From an uncultured Acidobacteriota bacterium (GTDB taxonomy: Bacteria; Acidobacteriota; Blastocatellia; Pyrinomonadales; Pyrinomonadaceae): 64,000 bases of DNA. The position numbers and the translations under genes are program-made. Below are positions 16,459 through 24,929 of this stretch, piece by piece. The notes under the pieces were generated by a model that was given only the letters and a program-made list of their open reading frames with translations, ran no database searches and had not been told where the DNA came from. The stretch is taken from positions 15,475 to 79,474 of the forward strand of contig CADEGD010000009.1 in the NCBI GenBank assembly GCA_902826795.1, given 5' to 3'. The stretch's first letter is position 1. The number at the start of each line of letters is the position of its first letter.

Positions 16459-17202
16459 TTACAGGTAAAACAGGCTGAGTCTCGGAATATTCTCTTCTTC
16501 ACGAAGCCGCTTGAGCAACATGAGACGATGAGTCGCGTCGTACGATTCGGCCGGCATCGTCGATTTATATGGACGAAGTTCCTTGTCAGTATCTTTCTTG
16601 ATTGCGTCGAAAACTTTCTTATCCGATCTCGCGAGCAAAGCTTCGTCGAGCAGCGTTTCGACGTCTTTCAAGCTCAAATCGAGCTGCTCGGAATTATCGT
16701 TGACGTTGCCGGCAATTTCTAAAAGCCGCACGGAGGCACGCTCGATGTCTTCGGCCAGCGCCGGATTTTTGTTCAATCGAAGTGATGCGGCCAAGCCGTG
16801 CAGATGATCTTGAATCTCAACCACGTTAAAGAGTGCAGATTCCGACGTTTCGGTCGGCTTTCCAGCTTGCGCCTTTAGCCATTCCTCATACTGGGCCTCG
16901 ACCTCTTCGCGGCAAAACATGAGGCCCTTGATCGTTCGCGGACCGGGATTCTTATCAAAGTTGTCGAAGACCTGCTCGACCGCACGGATAACAATGTGAA
17001 GCGGAATTCCGCGCTCTTGCCACGTTTCCATCAAGGCCCAGTCAAGCGGACTCAGGAAAAGATTTTTCGCCCGGCGACGAATGAACGTCTCTTCGATCTC
17101 GGTGAAGTAATTGAAGTAGTTTATGCTCAGGGCTCCAATTTTCGGCAGCGATTTCAAACGTATCAAAAGAACTCGCTCGCTCGTACGATCTTGACGTTGC
17201 AA
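16459..17202 (-). CDS. Protein of unknown function, helical
   Basis: 247 residues, mostly alpha-helical. The first 20 residues overlap the preceding PIN gene, and the compact homologous-looking part starts near LSINYFNYFTEIEE. That part contains RRRAKNLFLSPLDWALMETWQERGIPLHIVIRAVEQVF, reminiscent of a DNA/RNA-binding helical domain. The exact start is uncertain. It lies immediately upstream of rlmD, separated by three bases, suggesting a shared transcript. No named family is recognised. Confidence 0.6.
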   Translation of the reverse strand: MQRQDRTSERVLLIRLKSLPKIGALSINYFNYFTEIEETFIRRRAKNLFLSPLDWALMETWQERGIPLHIVIRAVEQVFDNFDKNPGPRTIKGLMFCREEVEAQYEEWLKAQAGKPTETSESALFNVVEIQDHLHGLAASLRLNKNPALAEDIERASVRLLEIAGNVNDNSEQLDLSLKDVETLLDEALLARSDKKVFDAIKKDTDKELRPYKSTMPAESYDATHRLMLLKRLREEENIPRLSLFYL

Positions 17203-17594
17203 TATCTTTGTATCGCCCTGAAGTCATCCCAATTATCGGTGACGACGGTTGTTTTCCATCGCCGAGAACTTGAGGCAATCAAGGCATCGAGAGCCATCCT
17301 TTGAGAGGCTCCCGGCTTCAGTTTTGGAAACTTCCCATTCGCGTCTCGCTTACGCCCGTGGGCAAGCCAGTATAGGACCTTGCTAGCCATTAACCAATCT
17401 TCATCGGTCGGCGTTATTAGGGAGTTGTCTTTTGCGTACGCTTTATAAACATTCTCGTAAACCTTTCGTTCCGAATCATCCGCAGCACTTGCCATAAGTT
17501 CCATCAACACAACGGCTGAAAAAAGAAAATTGTCGGGATAATCCGACAACTTTCTTGAGATGATCGTGGATGTGTCTATCGTGAAAAATTGCAT
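17163..17594 (-). CDS. PIN-domain protein, VapC-like toxin
   Basis: 143 residues with the PIN nuclease acidic set: Asp7 in FTIDTST, Glu32 in VLMELMA, Asp103 in MALDALIA and Asp120 in VVTDNWDDF. Family members cleave tRNA or rRNA when freed from an antitoxin. The gene starts one base inside the stop of a small basic protein gene, as in toxin-antitoxin pairs. The start of the following helical-protein gene may overlap its 3' end by 40 bases. The toxin function is inferred from the family and the gene pairing. Confidence 0.82.
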   Translation of the reverse strand: MQFFTIDTSTIISRKLSDYPDNFLFSAVVLMELMASAADDSERKVYENVYKAYAKDNSLITPTDEDWLMASKVLYWLAHGRKRDANGKFPKLKPGASQRMALDALIASSSRRWKTTVVTDNWDDFRAIQRYCNVKIVRASEFF

Positions 17595-17863
17595 TAAGAC
17601 GCTTTCTGAGCTCGGTGATTTTCGTAAGCAATACCGAAGGCTTTAAGCGTCAAAGCTTTTCGTTTGGCAAGCCGCTTCTCCCTCTGCTCTGCGGACTCAG
17701 GGTTTAGACGATAAGGTCGCGGGGAATCGGATTTGATCACTAAATCCTCATCCAACATTCTCTCGCCTGAAAAAACAAGCGCCATTTTAGATCGACGAAC
17801 TTCGGATATCCTTTGTCCGCTTCCATTGGTCCTCGTTTGTTGTCGCTTACTCTTAGTCGGCAT
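17594..17863 (-). CDS. Putative antitoxin of the PIN pair
   Basis: 89 residues, basic, directly ahead of the PIN gene with a one-base overlap. It shows an Arg-rich start (KSKRQQTRTNGSGQRI), then MALVFSGERMLDEDLVI, and a charged C-terminal helix. It lacks a clear ribbon-helix-helix or AbrB domain. Position and size argue for an antitoxin. I would not name a family. Confidence 0.6.
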   Translation of the reverse strand: MPTKSKRQQTRTNGSGQRISEVRRSKMALVFSGERMLDEDLVIKSDSPRPYRLNPESAEQREKRLAKRKALTLKAFGIAYENHRAQKAS

Positions 17864-17983
17864 AACAAGCTTTCCAAACGAGCTTCAGTTTACCACACTT
17901 TAAATCCGTTGTTTCGATTCGACTAAGTGTTTAATATGGCTTCCAACCGACAGATTCAAGGTGCAAAAGCCCAATCGATTATG

Positions 17984-18190
17984 CTAAGCCATACGAACTC
18001 GGGTATCGGTGAGTCCGTCAAGTGATGGCCGCAGCAGTTCCAGATCCATTCGCACGCTGTAATTCGGAATATAACCCAACCGGTGCAAATTCTCTACCGC
18101 GGACTGAACAACCGGACTTGTATTAACCGATTCCTGAACGGCTTGAACGAGTAATTGAATTGCTCCTTTCGTAGTTTCATCAGCTTCCAT
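17984..18190 (-). CDS. Small protein of unknown function
   Basis: 68 residues preceded by a strong GGGGGG ribosome site. An amphipathic helical start ([18 protein letters not shown]) is followed by [25 protein letters not shown]. The strong ribosome site supports translation. It is divergent from the methylmalonyl-CoA mutase gene at 18280, so a shared promoter region lies between them. No function can be assigned. Confidence 0.6.
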   Translation of the reverse strand: MEADETTKGAIQLLVQAVQESVNTSPVVQSAVENLHRLGYIPNYSVRMDLELLRPSLDGLTDTRVRMA

Positions 18191-18279
18191 ATTTCCCCCC
18201 TTTTCTACTCATACTTAGATGCAAGGGACGTGCCGACGATGCAGGCAAAATTTATGCTGTGATAAGCTATGGCTATTTT

Positions 18280-19878
18280 ATGTCAGCACTTAGAAGGCCG
18301 AAGTTCGAAACTTCCTCAGGCATCGAGCTGCCGAACGACTTCAATCCTCAGAACACGAAAACGACGAATTACGCCGACGATCTGGGCGAACCCGGATCGT
18401 TTCCGTACACCCGCGGAGTGCGTAAGAGTATGTATCGCGGGAAGTTTTGGACGATGCGACAGTATGCGGGATTTGCGACCGCAGCCGAGTCTAACGCCCG
18501 ATATAAATACCTTCTGTCACAGGGAACTACGGGCTTGAGCGTCGCTTTTGACCTTCCAACGCAGATCGGACTCGACTCCGATGATCCGCTCGCGCTTGGC
18601 GAGGTCGGGAAGGTCGGCGTGGCGATCGACAGCCTCGACGACATGCTGACACTCTTCGACGGCATACCGCTCGATCAGGTCTCGACGTCGATGACGATCA
18701 ACGCGACAGCCTCGACGTTGCTTTGCCTTTATCTCGCCGTCGCACGAAAGCAGGGCGTCGCTTTCGACAAGGTAAACGGCACGATCCAGAACGACATTCT
18801 AAAGGAGTACATCGCCCGCGGAACTTACATCTATCCGCCGAAACCGTCGCTCCGTTTGATCACGGACACGTTCGCATATTGTGCCGCCGAGGTGCCGAAT
18901 TGGAACACGATCTCGATCTCCGGCTATCACATTCGCGAAGCCGGCTCGACCGCCGCTCAAGAGATGGCTTTCACGTTGGCGGACGCGATCTGCTACGTTC
19001 AGGCCGCGATCGATGTATGCCTCAAGGTCGACGATTTTGCACCGCGTCTCTCGTTTTTCTTCAACTCGCATAACAACCTGCTCGAAGAGATCGCGAAGTT
19101 CCGCGCCGCACGCCGACTCTGGGCTCGGATAATGAAAGATAGGTTCAAAGCTGCCGATCCGAGATCGATGATGCTCCGGTTTCACACGCAAACAGCCGGT
19201 TCGACTCTCACCGCACAGCAGCCCGAGGTCAACGTCGTCCGCACGACGATCCAGGCTCTCGCGGCCGTCCTCGGCGGCACTCAGAGCCTGCACACAAACT
19301 CGATGGACGAAGCATTGTCGCTCCCGACCGAGGCCGCGGCACGCGTCGCATTGCGCACGCAACAGGTGATCGCACACGAATCCGGTGTTGCCGATACGGT
19401 CGATCCGCTCGCCGGCAGCTACGCGATCGAGGAACTGACGACGCAGCTCGAAGAGCGTGCGAAAGATTACATCGCCAAGATCGATGATATGGGCGGAATG
19501 CTGCGGGCGATCGAGACCGGATATGTTCAGCGTGAGATCCAGGACGCTGCCTACGATTATCAGCGGGCGGTCGAGACCGAAGACGCGATTGTCGTCGGAG
19601 TCAACCGCTTCCAGACCGAAGAGACCGAGCCGATACCGATCCTCAAGGTCGATGACCAGATCGAACGCGATCAAGTAGAACGGTTGAAAGCGGTTCGGGT
19701 GAAACGTGACGCCACTGCGGCGGCAAACGCTCTCGACAAGCTTTCGAACGCCGCATCTGGCACCGAGAATCTCCTTCCGCACATTCTAAGCTGCGTCGAA
19801 TCATACGTTACCGTCGGAGAGATAAGTCATTCTCTCAGAAAGGTTTGGGGTGAATACCAAGAAGCCGTGACGGTCTAG
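18280..19878 (+). CDS. Methylmalonyl-CoA mutase, large subunit (catalytic domain only)
   Basis: 532 residues of the acyl-CoA mutase barrel. Characteristic pieces are [23 protein letters not shown], and [14 protein letters not shown], and the C-terminal part contains [17 protein letters not shown] and [16 protein letters not shown]. The protein ends before the B12-binding domain present in single-chain mutases, so a separate small subunit must supply it, and none is in the window. The enzyme interconverts methylmalonyl-CoA and succinyl-CoA using adenosylcobalamin. An isobutyryl- or ethylmalonyl-CoA mutase specificity is possible. ATG 18280 is preferred over a GTG at 18259. Confidence 0.85.
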   Translation: MSALRRPKFETSSGIELPNDFNPQNTKTTNYADDLGEPGSFPYTRGVRKSMYRGKFWTMRQYAGFATAAESNARYKYLLSQGTTGLSVAFDLPTQIGLDSDDPLALGEVGKVGVAIDSLDDMLTLFDGIPLDQVSTSMTINATASTLLCLYLAVARKQGVAFDKVNGTIQNDILKEYIARGTYIYPPKPSLRLITDTFAYCAAEVPNWNTISISGYHIREAGSTAAQEMAFTLADAICYVQAAIDVCLKVDDFAPRLSFFFNSHNNLLEEIAKFRAARRLWARIMKDRFKAADPRSMMLRFHTQTAGSTLTAQQPEVNVVRTTIQALAAVLGGTQSLHTNSMDEALSLPTEAAARVALRTQQVIAHESGVADTVDPLAGSYAIEELTTQLEERAKDYIAKIDDMGGMLRAIETGYVQREIQDAAYDYQRAVETEDAIVVGVNRFQTEETEPIPILKVDDQIERDQVERLKAVRVKRDATAAANALDKLSNAASGTENLLPHILSCVESYVTVGEISHSLRKVWGEYQEAVTV

Positions 19879-19899
19879 ATCGCGGCTACTCTTTCATTT

Positions 19900-19950
19900 C
19901 CGGTTTTTCTCTTTTTCTGTGCTTTCTGTGCTTTCTGTGAGTTCTGCGGT
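19900..19950 (+). repeat. CTGTG-rich intergenic repeat
   Basis: Contains three tandem copies of a TTTCTGTGC-type unit in the gap between the mutase gene and pilT, similar to the blocks near 11225 and 51715. No gene is seen in this gap. Confidence 0.45.
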
Positions 19951-20118
19951 TCCTGCCGTTAGCGGTCTGGACTTAGAACATCCCGAGCTTAAACTACTCT
20001 CCCGGCGAACATTTTCTTGCAGACATACGGAACTTTCGTATGCTATCCTTTTAATGGCGAATCCCTTACCTGCCTTATCGCCTGTTCGAACCTCTTTCAT
20101 CCCGCCTACTTTTTAGTC

Positions 20119-21810
20119 ATGATCGAAAAACTTAACGAATATCTGCAGACGCTCGTCTCGTCGTCAAGCTACGAACTGCGTCTTGAGCCGAACAAGAACC
20201 CTTACATAGTTTCTGTGAACGGTCCGAAGGAGATTTCCAGCGAACCGGTTCCCGGGCCGCAGATCAGCATGATGGTCTTTCCGCTGATCCCCGATAATGT
20301 CCGCAGTCAGCTGCCGACCTCGAACGAGATCCAGTTCGTGCATCCGCACAATCTTGGGCAGTTTTCGTTTCACGTTTCAAAATCGTCAGCCGGCTTCGTA
20401 GTTACCGTGAGGCCTGCAGGCGTACTTCCAAACGCAGGCAAAGCTGAAGAGCCAACCGCGCCGCCTGTCGAAGAGAATTTCGAACTGCCGATGATCGGTG
20501 CTCCAACTGGCGAAAAGGTTGAGCTTGCGGACATTCAAGCTCCGGTTCAGCCGAGCGAGGTGCTGACGGAATCGGCATTCGTCCCGCCGGCCGAAGAGTA
20601 TATCCCCATGCCGAGCGGCGACCTCGACATCCCGCCGTCGTCCGATCCGGGTGCGACCGTAGTTGTCACGCCCGAAGGAGAGATCGAAGATCGCCGTAAC
20701 TATACCGATCGCCGCCAGCACAACGTGATGGCCGGTTCGCGGATGGATACTCTCTTTCATCGAATGGCCGAGGTCGGAGCGTCCGATCTGCACCTTTCGG
20801 TGAGCGTGCCGCCGATGGTTCGAAAAGACGGCAGAATGCAGCCGCTCGAATGTGACGAAGAAACGCTTTCGCCCGCGATCATGAAAGAGCTTCTGCATTC
20901 GATCATGCCGGAGAAAAACAAAGAAGAGTTCGAAACGCGTAACGATACCGACTTCGCTTACGAGATCGCAGGCCTTGCCCGGTTTCGCTGCAACATCTTT
21001 ATGGATCGAAAGGGAATGGGCGGCGTTTTCCGCATCATCCCGACCAAGATCCTTACCGCCGAACAACTCGGACTTTCGAAAGCGATCATGGATCTTTGCT
21101 CGCTGTCGAAAGGACTCGTCGTCGTGACTGGCCCGACCGGCTCGGGTAAATCGACGACGCTCTGCGCAATGGTCGACGGCATTAACAAGGTACGCGAAGA
21201 TCACATCATCACCATCGAAGACCCGATCGAGTTCGTCCATGACAATCAGAAGTGTTTAGTGAACCAACGCGAGGTCCACAATCACACAGATTCATTCAAA
21301 GACGCCCTGCGAGCCGCACTTCGCGAAGATCCAGACATCCTGCTCGTCGGCGAAATGCGTGATCTCGAAACGATCTCGATCGCCATCGAGACTGCCGAAA
21401 CCGGCCACCTCGTTTTCGGAACGCTGCATACGACGACCGCCGCTTCGACCGTCGACCGCATCATTGATCAGTTCCCAGCCGACCGTCAGCAGCAGATCCG
21501 CGTGATGCTCTCGGAATCGCTCAAGGGCGTGATCGCACAAACGCTGCTTCCCAAGAAAGGCGGTGGCCGAGTTGCCGCTCTCGAAGTGCTTATCGTAACG
21601 CCCGCTATCGCGAACCTCATCCGCGAAGGCAAGACATTCCAGATCCCGTCCGCGATGCAGACCGGCAAAAATCACGGCATGGTTATGCTCAACGACGCCC
21701 TTTTCGAACACGTCAAGAATGGCCTCGTTGAACCGCGCGATGCCTACATCAAAGCCGTCGACAAAACCGGCTTCGAAACCATGCTCACCCGCGGCGGCTT
21801 CAAGTTGTAA
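20119..21810 (+). CDS. pilT: PilT-type twitching motility ATPase with N-terminal extension
   Basis: 563 residues from the ATG at 20119. The C-terminal 350 residues are a PilT ATPase: GASDLHLSV, Walker A GPTGSGKST at 338-346, Asp box and Walker B EDPDILLVGEMRD near 403-415, and the His box GTLHTT at 434-439. The first 210 residues are not part of usual PilT, which is about 340-370 residues long: an ordered region to about 100, then a Pro/Glu-rich linker. PilT drives retraction of type IV pili. No other pilus gene is nearby. The upstream open frame to 20017 is not used. Confidence 0.88.
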   Translation: MIEKLNEYLQTLVSSSSYELRLEPNKNPYIVSVNGPKEISSEPVPGPQISMMVFPLIPDNVRSQLPTSNEIQFVHPHNLGQFSFHVSKSSAGFVVTVRPAGVLPNAGKAEEPTAPPVEENFELPMIGAPTGEKVELADIQAPVQPSEVLTESAFVPPAEEYIPMPSGDLDIPPSSDPGATVVVTPEGEIEDRRNYTDRRQHNVMAGSRMDTLFHRMAEVGASDLHLSVSVPPMVRKDGRMQPLECDEETLSPAIMKELLHSIMPEKNKEEFETRNDTDFAYEIAGLARFRCNIFMDRKGMGGVFRIIPTKILTAEQLGLSKAIMDLCSLSKGLVVVTGPTGSGKSTTLCAMVDGINKVREDHIITIEDPIEFVHDNQKCLVNQREVHNHTDSFKDALRAALREDPDILLVGEMRDLETISIAIETAETGHLVFGTLHTTTAASTVDRIIDQFPADRQQQIRVMLSESLKGVIAQTLLPKKGGGRVAALEVLIVTPAIANLIREGKTFQIPSAMQTGKNHGMVMLNDALFEHVKNGLVEPRDAYIKAVDKTGFETMLTRGGFKL

Positions 21811-21874
21811 GGTTTTTAACCGGATTCAGCGTTGAAGAATCTCCGGTCTTTCTGTTCATCTCTTTCAGATTTTG

Positions 21875-21922
21875 TCATCCTATTCCGTGGTTAATAAAAC
21901 CTTTGACCACAGAATAAGATGA
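21875..21922. terminator. Bidirectional hairpin between convergent genes
   Basis: Seventeen-base arms at 21875-21891 and 21906-21922 match in 15 positions (TCATCCTATTCCGTGGT). It follows pilT and precedes, on the other strand, the M16 pair, so it could end both transcripts. A similar sequence occurs near 63030. Confidence 0.6.
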
Positions 21923-21972
21923 ACGATGACCGAAGAAGATGAAAGCGTATTCCTAACGCGTGATGCGGTTTT

Positions 21973-22024
21973 AACGCAAAAACGCGAAGCAATTTTCCCT
22001 TTTGCGTCTTCGCGTCTTTGCGTT
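21973..22024. terminator. AACGCAAAGACGC-type hairpin
   Basis: Arms at 21973-21989 and 22008-22024 pair in 16 of 17 bases, with a short T-rich loop. The stem is of the AACGCAAAGACGCGAAG type that recurs at 62980. It lies eight bases beyond the stop of the M16 gene on the minus strand. Confidence 0.65.
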
Positions 22025-22031
22025 GAAATTC

Positions 22032-23450
22032 TTACTGAACTTCGTATGGCTTTAGCTGATCGTTGACCTTGGCAAGGTCGCCGACTACGACGATGGTCAT
22101 CCGGTCTTCGGTCAGGTACTTCTTCGCCATCGCCTGAACGTCCGCGGCGTTAACGGCAAGGACGCGTTGAACGTAATTGTCGATCGAGGACTTGTCGAGG
22201 CCATGATAGTTCATGTTCTCAAGCTGTCCGATCACGCCGAATCGCGTAGAGTTTTGAAGAACGTAAAGTCCGGCCATGTAATTTTTGATGCCTTGAAGCT
22301 CGGCGTCAGGAACGGGTTCGGTTCTCATCCGGTTGATCTCGAACAGAATTTCTTTGATCGAGTCGCCAGTATGCTGCGTGGTCACGTCAGCTGTTTCGAT
22401 CCAATATCCGGTCTTGAAGCGGCTCCAGATCATGCTGCCCGGCGAATATGTATAGCCCTTTGCCTCGCGAATGTTGGACGTGATCCGCGAACCGAAGGCT
22501 CCGCCGAGGACGGTGTCCATGACGACGAACTTTACGTAATCGGCATCGGTCGGAGCCGGCGAAGGCATTCCGAGATAGATCGTAGACTGAGGCGCGTCTG
22601 CACGATTGATGGTCGTCAGCGACCGCTTGCCCGCGACCTTGGGGACGTTGCGAGTCGACGGGTTGCCCTTGGTATACCCCGCAAACGCCGTCTCGATCGC
22701 TTTTTTAACGGCAGCCTGATCGAACTTTCCGACGACGTAAAGATGCGTCTTAGCGGCACCGTAATTTTCGGAATAAAACTTTTTCACGTCGGCGAGTGTG
22801 TATCCGTTGACCTCTTCGTCTCGCGGATTTATTTGCTCGTAAGGATGGCCGGCGAATACGACCTCGCGAAACTTCTCCCACGCCAGCGTTCCGGCTTGAG
22901 TTCTGGCGACCGCGAGTTCCGTTAGCTTGTTCGCCTTTAGCCGGTCCAAGTCCGCCTGACGAAAGTTCGGATTGAGCATTACGTCAGCAAGCAGGTTTAT
23001 GAACTGCACGTCAAACTCGCTCAGCACTTCGCCGCTGATATTCGTGCTGTCGGTTCCGACGCCGACATTCAGGCTGCCGCCCATCTTTGCCGTGTCCAGT
23101 GCGATCTGTTCGGCGGTTCTCGACTTGCTGCCTTCCTTGAGCATGTCACCAGTCATCTCGCTAACCGCTTTTTTGCCCTTGGTGTCGTCCTTTGTGCCGG
23201 TATAGAGAACGGCTTGCACGGCAACCTTCGGTACCGAGCCATACTGCACGAGCGTAACTTTCATCCCGTTCGGCAGCGTGTAATCCTCGGTTGCCGGAAA
23301 TAAGAAAGGCTTCGGCTGTCCGCCGGCGGGCGGCGTCTCCTTCTGCCCGAAAGCGACAGGAGAAAAGGCAAAAGTTAAAAGAAAAAAGGCAAAACCGTAC
23401 GCGGATACTCTCATCATTTTTACTTTCGACTTTTTACTTTTTACTTGCAT
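22032..23450 (-). CDS. M16-type (pitrilysin-like) protein without the catalytic motif
   Basis: 472 residues, exported. It has the M16 fold with segments such as YTLPNGMKVTLVQYG and VFAGHPYEQINPRDEE, and a C-terminal domain with the YTYSPGSMI motif. It lacks the zinc motif HxxEH: the corresponding segment reads KKAVSEMTGDML. In two-subunit M16 enzymes the inactive partner binds substrate, and this gene overlaps the active one by one base. The N-terminal signal peptide (GFAFFLLTFAFS) is encoded by low-complexity repeat sequence. Alternative starts are 23417 and 23414. Confidence 0.85.
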   Translation of the reverse strand: MQVKSKKSKVKMMRVSAYGFAFFLLTFAFSPVAFGQKETPPAGGQPKPFLFPATEDYTLPNGMKVTLVQYGSVPKVAVQAVLYTGTKDDTKGKKAVSEMTGDMLKEGSKSRTAEQIALDTAKMGGSLNVGVGTDSTNISGEVLSEFDVQFINLLADVMLNPNFRQADLDRLKANKLTELAVARTQAGTLAWEKFREVVFAGHPYEQINPRDEEVNGYTLADVKKFYSENYGAAKTHLYVVGKFDQAAVKKAIETAFAGYTKGNPSTRNVPKVAGKRSLTTINRADAPQSTIYLGMPSPAPTDADYVKFVVMDTVLGGAFGSRITSNIREAKGYTYSPGSMIWSRFKTGYWIETADVTTQHTGDSIKEILFEINRMRTEPVPDAELQGIKNYMAGLYVLQNSTRFGVIGQLENMNYHGLDKSSIDNYVQRVLAVNAADVQAMAKKYLTEDRMTIVVVGDLAKVNDQLKPYEVQ

Positions 23451-24847
23451 TATTGTTGGCCTCCTTCGGCGGCGGCCGTTTCGACGTTGATCATTACGAT
23501 CGTCCGGTTGGTTTTACGAAGATACTCTTTCGCGGTCGCCTGGATCAGTGCGGGCGTCACCTTTCGGAAGTTTGATTCGATCTCGTTTATCTTCGACGGG
23601 TTGTCGTCGAACAGTGCGTAGCACGCCAGCAGATCCGCACGGCCGACGCCGCCGAATTGCTGCATCGTGTCATACATTTCCGATCGCAGCTTCACGATGG
23701 CACGGTCAATGCTCGCCTGATCGACCGGCTTCGTCTGGAGCTGTTCCACTACCGCATCGACCGAGGCCAAAACCTGCTTCGCCGTAAACTTTTCTTCGTG
23801 GATAAGATCCGCCGAGAAGAGCATCGGGCCATTGTAGTTAAACATGTTTCCCAAGTAAGCATTGATTCCGCCGTTTACATCGCTCGTGTACGCCTTCTTC
23901 TTGACCAGCTCTTGATACAGCAGGCTATCTTCGCCCTGAAGCATGATCTGATCGATCAAGCCCATCGCGTAATACTCGGGCGTGCCGCGTTTCGGCATCT
24001 GCCAGCCGAAACCGACCGCCGGTTTCTTCGCCAGTTTGTCAGTACGCGTCATCGACCGCTCTTCCGTCTGCTTTGGTTCGGAGATGTCCGGCAGTGCATC
24101 AGGCGTTGCGGACTTAATGTTCGCAAAGTATTTCTCGACCCAGCCGCGTGCGTCCTTCTCTTCGAAATCGCCGGTCACAACCAGGACTGCATTCTTCGGC
24201 GAATACCACTTATCGAAGAACGCTTTTGAATCTTCGAGCGTCGCGGCTTCGATATCTTTCAATTCACCATAGAAATTATGCGAGTTATACCAATTAGTGA
24301 ACGCCGTCATCGGCATGTCGATCCACGGAAATGTTCCATACGGCTGGTTGAGCACGTTGACTTTCACTTCGTTGCCAACCACACCTTGCTGGTTCGTGAG
24401 ATTTGCCTGCGTGATGTCGAGTCCCTTCATGCGATCAGCCTCGGCCCACAGAAGCGTTTCGAGTTTATGCGACGGCACGACCGCGAAATAATTCGTGAAG
24501 TCGAACCGAGTCGAACCGTTCAGCACTCCGCCATTGCTCTCGACCAGCTTTATGTATTCGAGCTTGCCGAGGTTTTTCGAGCCCTGAAACATCAGGTGTT
24601 CGAAGAGATGGGCAAAGCCCGTCCGGTCACGCGGCTCGATCCGAAAACCGATGTTGTAGTAAACCGCAACGGTCGTTAGCGGCGCACTTCTTTCGGGCGA
24701 GAGCACGACCTTGAGCCCGTTCGGCAACTTATAGTAAGTGACCGGAACGTTGATGCCGGGGTTCGTCTTGGGCTGAGCAGCAGCAATGACCGTCGCTAGC
24801 AGCGCTGCAGCGAAAGCACCGGTCAGTCGGAATAAGATGTTTTGCAT
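23450..24847 (-). CDS. M16-family zinc peptidase, catalytic subunit
   Basis: 465 residues with a signal peptide (AFAAALLATVIAAAQ). It carries the inverted zinc motif HLFEH at 80-84, followed by the GSKNLGKLEY region, so it should cleave peptides or small proteins in the periplasm. The downstream, overlapping gene encodes the non-catalytic partner. Mitochondrial processing peptidase and bacterial two-chain M16 enzymes use the same arrangement. The gene is separated from the RND operon by a 12-base perfect hairpin. Confidence 0.9.
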   Translation of the reverse strand: MQNILFRLTGAFAAALLATVIAAAQPKTNPGINVPVTYYKLPNGLKVVLSPERSAPLTTVAVYYNIGFRIEPRDRTGFAHLFEHLMFQGSKNLGKLEYIKLVESNGGVLNGSTRFDFTNYFAVVPSHKLETLLWAEADRMKGLDITQANLTNQQGVVGNEVKVNVLNQPYGTFPWIDMPMTAFTNWYNSHNFYGELKDIEAATLEDSKAFFDKWYSPKNAVLVVTGDFEEKDARGWVEKYFANIKSATPDALPDISEPKQTEERSMTRTDKLAKKPAVGFGWQMPKRGTPEYYAMGLIDQIMLQGEDSLLYQELVKKKAYTSDVNGGINAYLGNMFNYNGPMLFSADLIHEEKFTAKQVLASVDAVVEQLQTKPVDQASIDRAIVKLRSEMYDTMQQFGGVGRADLLACYALFDDNPSKINEIESNFRKVTPALIQATAKEYLRKTNRTIVMINVETAAAEGGQQ

Positions 24848-24849
24848 AA

Positions 24850-24900
24850 TTCCTCGCGAAAAGGTTTTCGAAAATAGGTTATTCGAAATTTCGCGAGGAA
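24850..24900 (-). terminator. Perfect hairpin between the TolC gene and the M16 pair
   Basis: TTCCTCGCGAAA at 24850-24861 and its complement at 24889-24900 form a 12-base stem with a 27-base loop. On the minus strand it follows the stop of the TolC-type gene and precedes the M16 gene. Confidence 0.7.
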
Positions 24901-24929
24901 AGTTTCAATTATGTTGTGTTGGCAAAATG

